Source: Agarilytica rhodophyticola
GTDB lineage: Bacteria > Pseudomonadota > Gammaproteobacteria > Pseudomonadales > Cellvibrionaceae
Reading direction: 5' to 3'
Assembly: GCF_002157225.2 (NCBI RefSeq)
Contig: NZ_CP020038.1
Location: forward strand, 806,001-870,000
Length of the DNA stretch: 64,000 nt
Position 1 is the first letter of the stretch; each line of letters starts with the position of its first letter. The position numbers and the translations under genes are program-made. The notes below the pieces were generated by a model. It was given only the letters and a program-made list of their open reading frames with translations. It was not told where the DNA came from and made no database searches. Below are positions 16,547 to 26,913 of the stretch, one piece after another.

Positions 16547-18676
16547 TTACGGATAGTTTTTGGGTAGCGTCATATCGAGGTTTTTTAACAAAAATGCCCA
16601 GCGGTCTGCATATTCCTCGATGATTTTTTCTGTAGGCTTACCTGAACCATGCCCCGCACGTGTTTCGATTCGGATCATCACAGGAACGTCGCCTTTATGG
16701 GCCTTTTGCAGCGCTGCTGTATATTTAAAACTATGACCCGGAACAACACGATCATCTGTATCTGCTGTGGTAACTAGGGTGGCGGGGTATTGTATTCCCG
16801 GTTTTAAATTGTGGTAAGGAGAGTAGGCGTAGAGTGCTTTAAATTCCTGCGGATCTTCTGCTGATCCGTAGTCATCTACCCAAAAGCGCCCCGCTGTAAA
16901 TTTGTGGAAGCGTAACATATCCATAACGCCTACCGCAGGCAATGCAGCTGCGAATAAATCTGGACGTTGTGCCGACGAGGCGCCGACCAGAAGTCCGCCA
17001 TTACTGCCACCGAAAATAGCAAGCTTTTTCGGGTTGGTGTATTTACTTGCGATAAGGTGCTCAGCTGCCGCGATGAAGTCATCAAATACATTTTGTTTTT
17101 GTAGTTTGGTTCCTGCTTTATGCCAAGCTTCACCATATTCGCCTCCGCCTCGCAAGTTAGCAACAACGTAGACTCCTCCCATTTCCATCCAGGCTAAATT
17201 GCTGGTGGAAAAACGTGGGGTGAGTGAAATATTAAAGCCGCCGTAGCCATATAGTAACGTAGGTAGTTGGCCGTTAGGTTTAATATCTTTTTTGTGGGTG
17301 ATAAACATGGGAACCCGTGTGCCATCTTTAGATGTGTAAAACTCTTGTTTTACAATGTAATCACTGGGCTTAAAGGCGGTACTGGCTTTTTTATAAAGCT
17401 TGCTTTTGCCACTTTTAACATCGTAGTGATACACCGCTGAAGGTGTATTAAAGCTAGAAAAAGAATAAAAGGTTTCCTGTTTATCGGGGCTACCATCAAA
17501 GCCTCTGGCACTGCCGATACCAGGAAGCTCCACGTGGCTGACGAATTTACCTGTGGGGCTGTAGGTTTTTACTTCTGAGCGTGCATCTTTTAAATAGTGA
17601 GCAATAATATTGCTGCCCACCCAACTGGCGGAACTGAGTACATCTTCCGCTTCAGGGATAATAGTTTTCCAGTCACTCTCTTTTGGTTGCTCAAGGTCGA
17701 TTGCGATCACCTTACCTTTGGGGGCATTTTGGGTGCTGCGAAAATAAAAGACATTGTCTATGTTGCCGAGCAATGAAAAGTCATATTTGAATTCGGTAAC
17801 AAGATCTATTGGCTTTTTACGAGATTTCTTTAAGTCAAAGTAGACGAGGCGATAACGGTCATCGGTACCGCGCCAGATAGTAATGAGAAGATAATTGCCA
17901 TCGTCTGTAACTTCTGCACTAAAGCCCCATGCTGGCTGGTCTGGGCGCTCGTATATTAGACGATCTTTCTTCTGTGCGTTACCCAAACGATGATAGTAAA
18001 CCTTTTGATTTTTATTCAAACTCTGATATTTTTGCCCTTCAGCTGGCGTTGGGTAGCGCGAGTAGTAAAAACCTTTACTATCACTATCCCAGCTGACAGA
18101 GGTAAACTTTAGCCATTGCAGCTCATCTTTGAGTATTTTTCCTGTTTTTAAATCCTTTACTTTCCAGGTGCGCCAATCAGAGCCCCCGTCTTGGATACCA
18201 TAGGCAAGGTAGCGGCCGTTCGGGCTCACTTTAGTTTGTGCCAATGCCACGGTGCCATCTTTTGACCAAGTATTGGGGTCTAGGGCAAGTTGAGGCTTTG
18301 CATCTAAGCTCTCCTGAAAGTAGAGTACACTCTGGTTTTGTAAACCGTTATTTTTGAAATAAAAATACTTGTTGCCGGCGATAAACGGGGTACCATACTT
18401 TTCAAAGTCCCACAGCGTTTTCATTCTCTTTTTAATCTGGTCACGCTCTTTAATGGTCGACAGATACGAAAATGTTACTTTATTTTGTGCCTCTACCCAG
18501 TCGCTCACATCTTTTGAATTGCGCACGTCGTCTTCTAACCACCGATAAGGGTCTTTGACGACCGTGCCGTGAAAATTATCTTGCTGATCGACCGTTTTAC
18601 TCTCAGGGTACTTAAAACCAGCAAAAGCAGGTAATGAGAGCATAATCGCGGTCACATAAGAAAAGAAAATACGCAT
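16547..18676 (-). CDS. Prolyl oligopeptidase (S9A), exported
   Basis: A 709-residue serine peptidase of family S9A that cleaves short peptides after proline. A signal peptide (MRIFFSYVTAIMLSLPAFA) implies a periplasmic or secreted enzyme. The N-terminal beta-propeller spans about 60-420 and the alpha/beta-hydrolase domain about 430-705. The nucleophile is in GGSNGGLLVG (near 557), the Asp in DTDDRVVPGHSF (near 640) and the His in RAGHGSGKP (near 673), so the triad is intact. YPESKTVDQQDNFHG and PYRWLED are family signatures near the N-terminus. It is monocistronic with a strong terminator. Confidence 0.95.
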   Translation of the reverse strand: MRIFFSYVTAIMLSLPAFAGFKYPESKTVDQQDNFHGTVVKDPYRWLEDDVRNSKDVSDWVEAQNKVTFSYLSTIKERDQIKKRMKTLWDFEKYGTPFIAGNKYFYFKNNGLQNQSVLYFQESLDAKPQLALDPNTWSKDGTVALAQTKVSPNGRYLAYGIQDGGSDWRTWKVKDLKTGKILKDELQWLKFTSVSWDSDSKGFYYSRYPTPAEGQKYQSLNKNQKVYYHRLGNAQKKDRLIYERPDQPAWGFSAEVTDDGNYLLITIWRGTDDRYRLVYFDLKKSRKKPIDLVTEFKYDFSLLGNIDNVFYFRSTQNAPKGKVIAIDLEQPKESDWKTIIPEAEDVLSSASWVGSNIIAHYLKDARSEVKTYSPTGKFVSHVELPGIGSARGFDGSPDKQETFYSFSSFNTPSAVYHYDVKSGKSKLYKKASTAFKPSDYIVKQEFYTSKDGTRVPMFITHKKDIKPNGQLPTLLYGYGGFNISLTPRFSTSNLAWMEMGGVYVVANLRGGGEYGEAWHKAGTKLQKQNVFDDFIAAAEHLIASKYTNPKKLAIFGGSNGGLLVGASSAQRPDLFAAALPAVGVMDMLRFHKFTAGRFWVDDYGSAEDPQEFKALYAYSPYHNLKPGIQYPATLVTTADTDDRVVPGHSFKYTAALQKAHKGDVPVMIRIETRAGHGSGKPTEKIIEEYADRWAFLLKNLDMTLPKNYP

Positions 18677-18972
18677 ATCTGATCCTTATAGTGTGAAAGT
18701 ATTTATTGGGTACTTCTCTTAGTAGAAGTACTCTTTATATGGTATCGATGTATAAACGTATTAGACTCCGATTTCATTAACTTTGTTTAATGAAAGTGAA
18801 TATTTACACCCCTTTGGTAGTAGTAAGGTTGGGCGAAATTACATTGGAGATTGATTTGAGTGCCCTAAGCTTGCGTAGTTATTGGTGTCACCTGCTTCTT
18901 TGACAGCTTTATTAAGCTGAACTAATCTCGTCAATACAATACCGTTTTAGATACACGCTCCAAGGAAGCCAT

Positions 18973-20649
18973 ATGCTGCGCTCGTTACGCTACCAAATTT
19001 ACGCATTATCCTTTGGCCCGATCATTATCATCTCTATTGCTGTCGTGGTTATTGCTATTGGCACATCGGCAAAGTTGAATGACTCTTTGTCTTCTAAAGT
19101 TGAAATAGCCATCATGGATATTGAGAGTCGTCGTCTCATATCACTGATGGATTCTGCTCGTAATATTATTGATCCTTACGTCAAAATGCCTGGAGATAGC
19201 GGTAAAGAAGAAGCTTTGGAGTTATTGAAACGCTTTACCTATGACCAGGGTGTTGGTTATATATTCGGATACAACTACCAAGCGGATAGAGTATTACTCG
19301 GTAAAAGCGGCGATGGAGTTGGCGAGAATTTCTGGGATCTGCAAGATAAAAAAGGACAGTATATTATCCGTGATCTAATCGCCTTATCCAAAGGCAATAA
19401 TTCTGGCGTATATAAATATTATTTCCCAAAGCCAAACGAAAGTGAGCCCTCAGAGAAATACTCCTACGCCATAGGTATTGATAAATGGAATCTATTCATT
19501 GGTACGGGTATTTATTTTGACTCGATTGACTCCGTGCTGACTAAAGTTGACAACTCCTTAAATGAAACACGTGAGAGCGCTATAAGTAGAAATTTGGCAA
19601 CTATAAGTGTGATTCTGGTGGTGGTTGCTGTCGTCGGCTCTTTTGCCATAAGAAGCTTGCTAACAGGCTTGCGGGGTTTGGAAAATTCCATCGAAAACCT
19701 TAGCAAAGGCGAGGGTGACTTAACGGCAAAACTCTCGATGTATGGCATTACTGAGCTAGATCGTATTACCCGGAGTTTTAATCATTGGATATCTCAGATG
19801 GCCGAGGATATTGGTTTATTAAAAACCACTAGCCAACAGCTTAGCTCCGTGGCTATCACCGCCAACGATAAACAAAACAAGCTCAGCCAGGAGGTGGATC
19901 AGCAACGAGAGAGCACCATCATGGTTGCATCTGCGGTTGAAGAAATGAGCGCCACTGCTTCTGATATTGCAAAAAATGCGGAAAACACCAGTATGATCGC
20001 CACTTCAGTAAATAGCGAGATCAATCAGGTATTGCAGGAGGTGACTCGCTCATATTCTTGTATTGGCGATCTGAGCAAAGTATTAACTAATGTTGATACA
20101 TCTTTGCAAGAGCTAGACGGCAATGTGGATGAAATCAGTAGTGTGTTGGCTGTGATAGAAAGTATATCGGAGCAAACTAATCTACTTGCACTTAATGCGG
20201 CTATTGAAGCGGCGAGGGCCGGAGAGCAGGGACGAGGTTTTGCAGTGGTTGCCGATGAGGTTCGTTCGCTGGCTAAGAGATCTCAAGAGAGTACTGTGGA
20301 AATCGGCCAAATTCTAGAAAAACTCAAAATTAGCAGTGGGCGCACACTCTCTGATATGAAATCCACTGAACAAAGCCAAACGATGGTGAATGAAGCCATG
20401 GAGGCAATAAAAGGGCTTGTGGAGTCTACGACCACGTCGATTGAAAAGCTCGCCGAAATGAACACCTTAATGGCAACTGCTGCATCTGAGCAATCTGTGG
20501 TGGTTAACGAAATAAGCCAGTCTATCAATGAGATAGCTAGCATTGCCGAGGAGATCGGTGAAGGTAGCACAACAACTAAGCAGCAATTCGATGAAGTTGC
20601 GCAGCTTTCATCACATATCGATTCTGTTTCTAAGAAATTTACCGTCTGA
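18973..20649 (+). CDS. Methyl-accepting chemotaxis protein with sCache_2 sensor
   Basis: A 558-residue chemoreceptor. TM1 is about residues 11-30. The periplasmic sCache_2 domain is about 40-195 ([46 protein letters not shown]), TM2 about 205-225, then HAMP and the cytoplasmic signalling domain with the hairpin tip [20 protein letters not shown]. sCache_2 domains often bind small organic acids, but the ligand cannot be told here. No CheB/CheR-docking pentapeptide is seen at the C-terminus. The start has AAGGA seven bases upstream. Confidence 0.92.
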   Translation: MLRSLRYQIYALSFGPIIIISIAVVVIAIGTSAKLNDSLSSKVEIAIMDIESRRLISLMDSARNIIDPYVKMPGDSGKEEALELLKRFTYDQGVGYIFGYNYQADRVLLGKSGDGVGENFWDLQDKKGQYIIRDLIALSKGNNSGVYKYYFPKPNESEPSEKYSYAIGIDKWNLFIGTGIYFDSIDSVLTKVDNSLNETRESAISRNLATISVILVVVAVVGSFAIRSLLTGLRGLENSIENLSKGEGDLTAKLSMYGITELDRITRSFNHWISQMAEDIGLLKTTSQQLSSVAITANDKQNKLSQEVDQQRESTIMVASAVEEMSATASDIAKNAENTSMIATSVNSEINQVLQEVTRSYSCIGDLSKVLTNVDTSLQELDGNVDEISSVLAVIESISEQTNLLALNAAIEAARAGEQGRGFAVVADEVRSLAKRSQESTVEIGQILEKLKISSGRTLSDMKSTEQSQTMVNEAMEAIKGLVESTTTSIEKLAEMNTLMATAASEQSVVVNEISQSINEIASIAEEIGEGSTTTKQQFDEVAQLSSHIDSVSKKFTV

Positions 20650-20693
20650 TATTAACTTATCTTGGATTTTGGAATAAGCTCACTACTGATAGG

Positions 20694-20729
20694 AAACCAG
20701 TAGATCTATCTAACTCAATCTACTAGTTT
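20694..20729 (+). terminator. Hairpin after the chemoreceptor gene
   Basis: An inverted repeat pairs 20694-20705 with 20718-20729, 12 positions with one mismatch, followed after about ten bases by TTTTTT. Probably a terminator between the chemoreceptor and phhA. Confidence 0.4.
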
Positions 20730-20838
20730 CACTTGTAACTTTTTTGTGGGTCAATTATTCTTAAATATCTCTGACCTCAGAGGCCCTATAAACACACCAA
20801 AAGCGTGTTTTAATCGAGCTCCAAAAGAGCTAATTCTC

Positions 20839-20857
20839 CATCACTTTGCCGGTGATG
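20839..20857 (+). promoter_or_regulatory. Hairpin next to the phhA ribosome site
   Basis: CATCAC (20839-20844) pairs with GTGATG (20852-20857) around a 7-base loop, ending five bases before the strong Shine-Dalgarno GGAGG of phhA. A second small hairpin (AGCTC/GAGCT) lies just upstream. These may tune translation, but no known riboswitch class is recognised. Confidence 0.3.
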
Positions 20858-20874
20858 AATCGGAGGTTAATTGA

Positions 20875-21675
20875 ATGGCGAAGTCGTCAAAGTATACAGC
20901 GCGTAAACCCGATGAAGAGGGGTTTATTGACTATCCTGAGCACGAACACCAGATTTGGCAGATTCTCTACCGAAGACAAAAAGAAATCCTCGTTGGAGCT
21001 GCATGTGATGAGTATCTTGCCGGTGTTGACTTGTTGCACCTACCCAAAGACAAAATTCCGCAATTAGGCGAGGTGGATGAAGTTTTATACGATACCACAG
21101 GGTGGAAAACAGCAGGTGTTGCCGCACTCATCTCATTTGATAAGTTTTTCTCTCTACTCGCATCCAAACAGTTTCCAGTCGCCACCTTTATTCGTTCGAA
21201 AGAAGAGTTAGATTATCTGCAAGAGCCAGATATTTTCCACGAAGTTTTTGGCCATTGTCCTTTATTAACACATGAAGCTTTTGCTCACTTTACCCAGCAG
21301 TATGGAGAACTAGCCTATGCTGCTTCTAAAGAAGATCGTGTATTTTTGGCTCGTTTATACTGGTTTACAGTTGAATTTGGTTTACTTAAAACTGCACAAG
21401 GCTTGCGTATATACGGTGGTGGTATCCTATCTTCGCCAGGTGAAACAGATTATGCTATGAACGATGAAAATGTTGATCGGCGCGCTTTCAACATTACCGA
21501 TGTGCTACGCACGCCTTATCGTATAGATATTATGCAGCCGATTTACTATGTATTAGACAATATTGAACAACTCTTTGATATTGCTAATATGGATATTATG
21601 GCTGAAGTAAAAAAAGCTAAAGCACTCGGACTTTTTGAGCCGACTTTTCCTGCGAAAACTAAACATGCCAGTTGA
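20875..21675 (+). CDS. phhA: Phenylalanine 4-monooxygenase
   Basis: A 266-residue aromatic amino acid hydroxylase, bacterial short form without an ACT domain. It converts phenylalanine to tyrosine using tetrahydrobiopterin or tetrahydromonapterin, O2 and non-haem Fe(II). The iron ligands are visible: His122 and His127 in PDIFHEVFGHCPLL and Glu167 in LYWFTVEFGL. The ribosome site GGAGG precedes ATG 20875. It forms an operon with phhB, nine bases downstream, which regenerates the pterin cofactor. Confidence 0.96.
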   Translation: MAKSSKYTARKPDEEGFIDYPEHEHQIWQILYRRQKEILVGAACDEYLAGVDLLHLPKDKIPQLGEVDEVLYDTTGWKTAGVAALISFDKFFSLLASKQFPVATFIRSKEELDYLQEPDIFHEVFGHCPLLTHEAFAHFTQQYGELAYAASKEDRVFLARLYWFTVEFGLLKTAQGLRIYGGGILSSPGETDYAMNDENVDRRAFNITDVLRTPYRIDIMQPIYYVLDNIEQLFDIANMDIMAEVKKAKALGLFEPTFPAKTKHAS

Positions 21676-21684
21676 GGAGAGAAC

Positions 21685-22026
21685 ATGAACGACCTTATAG
21701 AACAATCCTGCGAAGCTTGTCGCGCAGACGCCCCTAGGGTAAGCGAATCAGAACTTGCAAAGCTAATTAAAGAGATTCCTGATTGGAATATAGAAACTCG
21801 CGATGGCATTATGCAACTGGAAAAAATGTACATCTTCCGTAATTTTAAGCTAGCAATGGCTTTCTCCAACAAGATTTTTGATCTTGCTGAAGCGGAAGGT
21901 CATCATCCGAGCGTCTTGACCGAATGGGGTAAAGTGACTGTTACTTGGTGGAGTCATTCTATTAAAGGTTTGCATAAAAACGATTTTATTTGCGCTGCTA
22001 AAACTGATGTATTGTGGAATGAGTAG
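21685..22026 (+). CDS. phhB: Pterin-4a-carbinolamine dehydratase
   Basis: A 113-residue PCD/DCoH-family enzyme that dehydrates 4a-hydroxy-tetrahydropterin made by PhhA, allowing pterin recycling. The family motif [21 protein letters not shown] is present with its active-site histidines. GAGGAGAG precedes the start, nine bases after phhA. The N-terminal [16 protein letters not shown] segment, with two Cys, is usual for proteobacterial PhhB. Confidence 0.95.
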   Translation: MNDLIEQSCEACRADAPRVSESELAKLIKEIPDWNIETRDGIMQLEKMYIFRNFKLAMAFSNKIFDLAEAEGHHPSVLTEWGKVTVTWWSHSIKGLHKNDFICAAKTDVLWNE

Positions 22027-22086
22027 CGCGTACTTTATTTGTAGTAATATCAAATATTAATCAAGTTAATATGCCGTAAAGAAAAT

Positions 22087-22116
22087 AGTAAAACGTATAG
22101 TAGTATACGTTTTACT
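22087..22116 (+). terminator. 13-pair hairpin after phhAB
   Basis: Perfect inverted repeat 22087-22099 and 22104-22116 around a GTAG loop, 61 bases after the phhB stop. Only a weak T-rich tail follows. Confidence 0.45.
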
Positions 22117-22176
22117 AAATCTTATTTAGCCTACTTAACACTCTTATTTTAAATCAAGTAATACCATTCTATTTGT

Positions 22177-22794
22177 ATGCCAAGCTCCCCCGACCAAAAC
22201 AAGCTTTTTGAATATATCGCACAAGAAATATATGAAAAAGGTTTTTGTATTTGTGAAAATGCATTGCCAGAAAAACTTTCTACAGAGTTACTCAACGAAG
22301 TCCTACAAAGTTCAAGCACTCAATTTACACAAGCTGGCATTGGACGAGCCAATGACTATGGGAAAAATAGTGAAATACGGCGTGATTCAATTGCATGGAT
22401 TGATTCTGATAGCGATGCAGGAAAACATTGGTTGCAGTGGGTGGATGGCTTAAAAATAGTGATTAATCGACACCTGATGTTAGGGTTGTTTTCTTTTGAA
22501 AGTCACTTTGCAGTTTATCAGCCTGGTGATTTCTACAAAAAACATTTCGATGCTTTCAGGGGTAAAACAAATCGTAAGTTAAGTGTTGTTACGTATCTTA
22601 ACAAAAATTGGCAAAGTGAGCTGGGAGGCGAACTGATTTTATACGCTAAAGATGGAGAGCAAGTGTTAAGTCGAGTTTGCCCTGCGTTTGGTACCCTTGC
22701 TATCTTCCTGAGCGAAGAATTTCCACATGAAGTTCTAAGTGCCTCACGGCAACGTTATAGTATTGCCGGTTGGTTTCATGTGAGAGATTATTAG
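22177..22794 (+). CDS. 2-oxoglutarate/Fe(II) dioxygenase (prolyl-4-hydroxylase type)
   Basis: A 205-residue soluble protein with the 2OG-Fe(II) core: His123 and Asp125 in KKHFDAFRG, distal His184 in EEFPHEVLSAS and Arg193 for 2-oxoglutarate. FAVYQPGDFY and LGGELILYA are typical P4H-like wording. Bacterial relatives hydroxylate protein prolines, for example on EF-Tu, but the substrate here is unknown. It is monocistronic; the start at ATG 22177 has only a poor ribosome site. Confidence 0.85.
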   Translation: MPSSPDQNKLFEYIAQEIYEKGFCICENALPEKLSTELLNEVLQSSSTQFTQAGIGRANDYGKNSEIRRDSIAWIDSDSDAGKHWLQWVDGLKIVINRHLMLGLFSFESHFAVYQPGDFYKKHFDAFRGKTNRKLSVVTYLNKNWQSELGGELILYAKDGEQVLSRVCPAFGTLAIFLSEEFPHEVLSASRQRYSIAGWFHVRDY

Positions 22795-22986
22795 CTTCTA
22801 TTTAGGTAAATTAGTAAATCGTGGTCTCTTAGTAGTACCTAAAGTTATTAAAAAGATTATTTTATTCTATTGGCGCCAACAGCTTCTATCATTCCCATTT
22901 GCGTATTGCTGCGCCTGCAATACGTTTTAAACCTTCTATACTTATTCAACATATCTCTTATTATCATACAATCTCAAGGCATTAGA

Positions 22987-24540
22987 ATGAGTATAAAAAC
23001 GCGTATATTGATAATATTTTGCTTCTTCCTAGCATTACTTTTGATGAATGCTGTATTCATCAATGTCTGGATTGATGGAGCGAAAGATTCTATGAGCGTT
23101 ATAAACCAGTTGGGTCGTCAGCGAATGCTTTCGCAGAAAATGACGAAAGAAATAATGTTTACCCTTAACGGCAAAGATAAAAGCTCAGAGCTGACAGAGA
23201 GTAAAAATCAATTTGAGAAGGTTCTATACGGAATGCTAAATGGCAGTAAAGAATTGGGCTTTGAGGCAGCCACCGACCCTGAGCTTGTAAGCCAACTGAA
23301 AGATGTGGATCGCAGTTGGATTTCGTTTAAGAATGTATCGCAGCAGCTCACCTCTGCAAACTCCCCAAAGTTGCTGGATAATTTTTATGACGGTTCTATA
23401 AAGCTTCTCCGTGAGTCACATGAAGTTGTGCTTGTGTTGGAAGAAGATTTTAATGGCAAGATAAAAAGTTTATATATTATTGTGATTTCATTCTTTTTAG
23501 TCTCCATCGTTGCTGCAGTTATCGGTTTTTGGATGTTGAAGAAATATCTTTTTGAGAGAATAGAGGGTATCAAATCTACTTCAGAAAATATTATTGAAAG
23601 CAAAGATTTGACAATGCGTATTAAGATTGATGATCAAGATGAAATCGGTTCGACAGCCGGCGCCTTTAACCAGATGATTGAGAGTTTTGTCCATGTTAAT
23701 GAGCAAACTAATCAGCTAGAACAGGAACTGCAAAACCAATTGGAAATGCTTGCGATTGCCACGCAAGAAAATAGCAGTAGTATGAATATACAGCGCAATG
23801 AAATTGTTCAAGTTTCTACTGCCGTGAATGAAATGGCGACCACGGTACAAGAGGTTGCCAGGAACACACAAGAGGCTGCGACAGTCGCTACGAATGCGCA
23901 AAGTGAAGCGAAAAATGGCAGCGAATTACTAGAGGCGAGTATGAAGCTGACGCACTCTCTAGCAAGTGAAGTTCGCGATGCTTCAGAAAATATTGAAAAG
24001 CTTGCCATGGCTTCAGATTCTATTGGTGGCATTGCCGATACTATTAGCACAATTGCAGAACAAACTAACTTACTAGCATTAAATGCGGCCATTGAAGCTG
24101 CCCGTGCTGGTGAGCAGGGGCGTGGCTTCGCTGTTGTTGCCGATGAGGTGAGAACTTTAGCCCAAAGGACTCAGGAGGCGACAAGTGAAATCCACAAGCT
24201 AATTTCCACGTTGCAAGATACCACTCAAGCTTCGGTTGAGACTATGGAAAATAGTAAACAAAGATCTGAGCAAGGTGTTGAACAAGCTGAAAATATGGCA
24301 ACTGCCTTGAAAGCGATCATTAATTCCGTGCAGAACCTTAGTAATATTAACCATCAAATAGCCGTTGCAGCAGAGCAGCAGACTGCTGTTGCCGATGAAA
24401 TAAATGAAAATATTGTTCGTATTGAAAGCAAGGCTGAGAACACATTCGCTAATGCTGAAGCTTCTGCGCAATATACCCAAAATTTATCTGATATGGCGTC
24501 TAGGTTACGAGAGTGTATACAGGAATATAAGATTGATTAG
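22987..24540 (+). CDS. Methyl-accepting chemotaxis protein with PilJ-type sensor
   Basis: A 517-residue chemoreceptor. TM1 is about 8-28. The periplasmic domain begins with [20 protein letters not shown], the signature of the PilJ/type IV pili nitrate-nitrite sensor-like family. TM2 is about 160-183, followed by HAMP and a signalling domain with the tip [23 protein letters not shown]. The ATG at 22987 is chosen because the longer frame, back to 22870, has no ribosome site and would add a second, unlikely hydrophobic lead. The ligand is unknown; the domain family includes nitrate/nitrite receptors. Confidence 0.9.
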   Translation: MSIKTRILIIFCFFLALLLMNAVFINVWIDGAKDSMSVINQLGRQRMLSQKMTKEIMFTLNGKDKSSELTESKNQFEKVLYGMLNGSKELGFEAATDPELVSQLKDVDRSWISFKNVSQQLTSANSPKLLDNFYDGSIKLLRESHEVVLVLEEDFNGKIKSLYIIVISFFLVSIVAAVIGFWMLKKYLFERIEGIKSTSENIIESKDLTMRIKIDDQDEIGSTAGAFNQMIESFVHVNEQTNQLEQELQNQLEMLAIATQENSSSMNIQRNEIVQVSTAVNEMATTVQEVARNTQEAATVATNAQSEAKNGSELLEASMKLTHSLASEVRDASENIEKLAMASDSIGGIADTISTIAEQTNLLALNAAIEAARAGEQGRGFAVVADEVRTLAQRTQEATSEIHKLISTLQDTTQASVETMENSKQRSEQGVEQAENMATALKAIINSVQNLSNINHQIAVAAEQQTAVADEINENIVRIESKAENTFANAEASAQYTQNLSDMASRLRECIQEYKID

Positions 24541-24653
24541 AGCTGCTTAGTAAGCGATAGATATGTATTAATTGAAAGGATCGTTATTCCTGCATGAGAT
24601 AATGATATTATATCTAGTCATAAGTTAACGCTTCATCCTATTTACTATACATG

Positions 24654-25514
24654 TTATCTATTTTGTATTTCGTCATTCACGATTTTGTTTATAATATTAG
24701 GCCATTCCTTAAGCCAACAGCAAATATGATCAAAGTTCTCATATTTGATTATGGCGTGTTTGTCTTTTTCGGCCGCCTTTTCGAATATAGATAATGGGAT
24801 AACCTTATCCAGTTCTCCAAATAGATGCCATCGCTTAATAGACTTATCTAATGGTAAGTAGTCTATTGGATTTTGTGAATGGGACAAGGGATCATAGCCG
24901 AAATGCTCAGTCCATGCTTTATGGTCTAAATTTCCAGCTATCGTAATCACTTTATCAATATCTTTGCGCTCTTTAGCAAGCAATATGGCAATGCTCGCAC
25001 CGCCACTATGGCCTATAAGCGTGAAGTTCTTGGCTTTCGTGCTGATCTTTATCTGATCTAATGCGTCACTCATTGCATTGATTACTTCTGCAGAGTAGCG
25101 CGCTGATGTCCATAGAGCATTATTACAATTATCTGGTAATGTAATAAAACCATAACATGGACGATTGAGATAAAGGCTTGGGTGCTTGTCTTGTAACATC
25201 ATCTTTAATGCTATAAATGAGTTCGAAGTGGGATTTTCGCTTGGCTCTATTCCTCGAAACCAGGGAGTACCGTCACCTTCTAAATAGATATGCAATGACT
25301 GGCCGTCTTTGATAAATAACGATTTCGAGCTTAAGATAAGAATCTCATGCTGTCTGGTTGCTATACTTTCACCGTGGAGTGCGTTTTTCTTTGTAAAATT
25401 ATGTAGTGCTATTGCACCATTGTGTTGGCAGGATGAGATAAATATACTAGCAGCTACAGATAGCGCTACATGGAGATATTGCTTCATTAGTAATTTTATA
25501 GAAGTTATGGACAT
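24654..25514 (-). CDS. Alpha/beta-hydrolase lipoprotein, unknown substrate
   Basis: A 286-residue protein with a lipoprotein signal (lipobox IFISSC, Cys29) and an alpha/beta-hydrolase body. LHIYLEGDGTPW resembles an oxyanion strand, the nucleophile elbow is FTLIGHSGGASIAILLA, LFGELDKVIP carries a likely Asp, and ENFDHICCW the His. It is probably an outer-membrane-anchored esterase or amidase; the substrate cannot be inferred. It is divergent from the periplasmic binding-like gene, which starts 131 bases away. Confidence 0.78.
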   Translation of the reverse strand: MSITSIKLLMKQYLHVALSVAASIFISSCQHNGAIALHNFTKKNALHGESIATRQHEILILSSKSLFIKDGQSLHIYLEGDGTPWFRGIEPSENPTSNSFIALKMMLQDKHPSLYLNRPCYGFITLPDNCNNALWTSARYSAEVINAMSDALDQIKISTKAKNFTLIGHSGGASIAILLAKERKDIDKVITIAGNLDHKAWTEHFGYDPLSHSQNPIDYLPLDKSIKRWHLFGELDKVIPLSIFEKAAEKDKHAIIKYENFDHICCWLKEWPNIINKIVNDEIQNR

Positions 25515-25645
25515 ATCTTTCTGATAAACGTAATTGTGTATCTTTTAAGGGCAGAGCTATATTTTAACATGCTAACGATTTATTGCTTTATTAAGCCTAT
25601 GATTTCCTGTAGGGGGCCAGGATCTCTAATATCGCTGGGTATCTA

Positions 25646-26509
25646 ATGAAATGTATTTTTAATCTTATTCTGTCTATGGTGTTGGCCAAATCAGTTTTTG
25701 CTGAAATGGTTTTCACTCATGTTACCCCTGTTAGCGATGATGACCGCCGCCATGATTATGAAATCGAGCTGTTGCGATTAAGTTTGGAAAAAACAGTTAG
25801 TGATTTTGGTGCTTATTCGATGCAAGGTGCTGCCAAAATGAATCAGGCGCGGAGCAAGGCGAGTGTGCGACAAAACCGCTATACAAATCTCATTCGTACT
25901 TTTGGCTACCAAAAGGATTTCGAGTACGACTACAATGTAAGTTATATTCCTTTTCCCATTCATTTAGGCTTGGTTGGATATCGTGTTTGTTTTATCCCCG
26001 ATGCTATACAACAACAGCTTAGCGACGTTAAAACTAGTGACGATTTACTAAAATTCTTACATGGCCAGGGTAAAAGTTGGGCGGATGTTGCAATATTACG
26101 TTATAACGGCTTTAAGGTGACAGAAATAGCCGAGTATGAAAGTTTATTTAAGATGACAGCGGCAGGGAGGATTCACCTATTTTGTCGCGGTGTTAATGAA
26201 GTCATGTATGAATATAATAATTATAAAGATATGGAAGGACTAGCGCTTGATAGAGCCATGGTGATTTTTTATCCCATGCCGCGTTTCTATTACACGCACA
26301 AGTCCAACACAGAGGCCATAAAAAGAATTTCCGTTGGCCTCCAGCGTGCTTACGATGATGGATCCTTATTAGCTCTTTGGGAAAAGCATTATCGAGAAAG
26401 TATTAATTTTGTGCAATTAAAAGGGCGGCGCTTCTTTTATTTTGATTCTCCATTTACGCAATCCATAGAGTTTGATTACATGAAGTACTTTATCCAACTC
26501 GAAAGATAA
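25646..26509 (+). CDS. Periplasmic solute-binding-protein-like protein
   Basis: A 287-residue protein with a Sec signal (MKCIFNLILSMVLAKSVFAE) and a fold resembling family 3 solute-binding proteins: RLSLEKTVSDFG near the start, ending with SVGLQRAYDDGSLLALWEKHY, typical of the last helix of these proteins. No ABC transporter genes are adjacent, so it may be a stand-alone sensor or binding protein, as is common for such orphans in gammaproteobacteria. The ligand is unknown. Confidence 0.7.
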   Translation: MKCIFNLILSMVLAKSVFAEMVFTHVTPVSDDDRRHDYEIELLRLSLEKTVSDFGAYSMQGAAKMNQARSKASVRQNRYTNLIRTFGYQKDFEYDYNVSYIPFPIHLGLVGYRVCFIPDAIQQQLSDVKTSDDLLKFLHGQGKSWADVAILRYNGFKVTEIAEYESLFKMTAAGRIHLFCRGVNEVMYEYNNYKDMEGLALDRAMVIFYPMPRFYYTHKSNTEAIKRISVGLQRAYDDGSLLALWEKHYRESINFVQLKGRRFFYFDSPFTQSIEFDYMKYFIQLER

Positions 26510-26530
26510 ACGCTTTTAGCTTTTATTTTG

Positions 26531-26803
26531 CTATTCAGCATCTGCTTCAACCGCCCAATGCAGGGGCATACGAGTGGGCCCTGTCGCACTCTCTAAACCA
26601 ATCATTTCGTCGTATGGTGTATTTTGGATTAACCATACGTTTTCAAAAGTTTGCTTTTCACAATGCTTTTTTATGTGCGAAATCGTACGAAATTTTACAG
26701 GTAGGCCAGAACTGTCACTAATGTAGTGTTTTTCTCCTTGTGAGTGTTTTTGAATATTGGCTAGATATATATTACCTTCGTGAGACTCAATATTTAATAC
26801 CAT
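26531..26803 (-). CDS. Small protein, DUF6482-like
   Basis: A 90-residue cytoplasmic protein: NIYLANIQ strand, then FRTISHIKKH, and near the end TPYDEMIGLESATGPTRMPLHW. The YDEMIGL wording is what I associate with the DUF6482 family of Pseudomonas and relatives; the function is unknown. It is convergent with the binding-protein gene, 21 bases away. Confidence 0.65.
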   Translation of the reverse strand: MVLNIESHEGNIYLANIQKHSQGEKHYISDSSGLPVKFRTISHIKKHCEKQTFENVWLIQNTPYDEMIGLESATGPTRMPLHWAVEADAE

Positions 26804-26913
26804 TTTTCACCTCAGATAACGGGTTTTTTTTTCACCTTTTTGGTTTATACGTAACCATATCTGATTCGGTTTTATTGACATGTCTTTCGATTGAATTATT
26901 TCGACAGGGCCTA

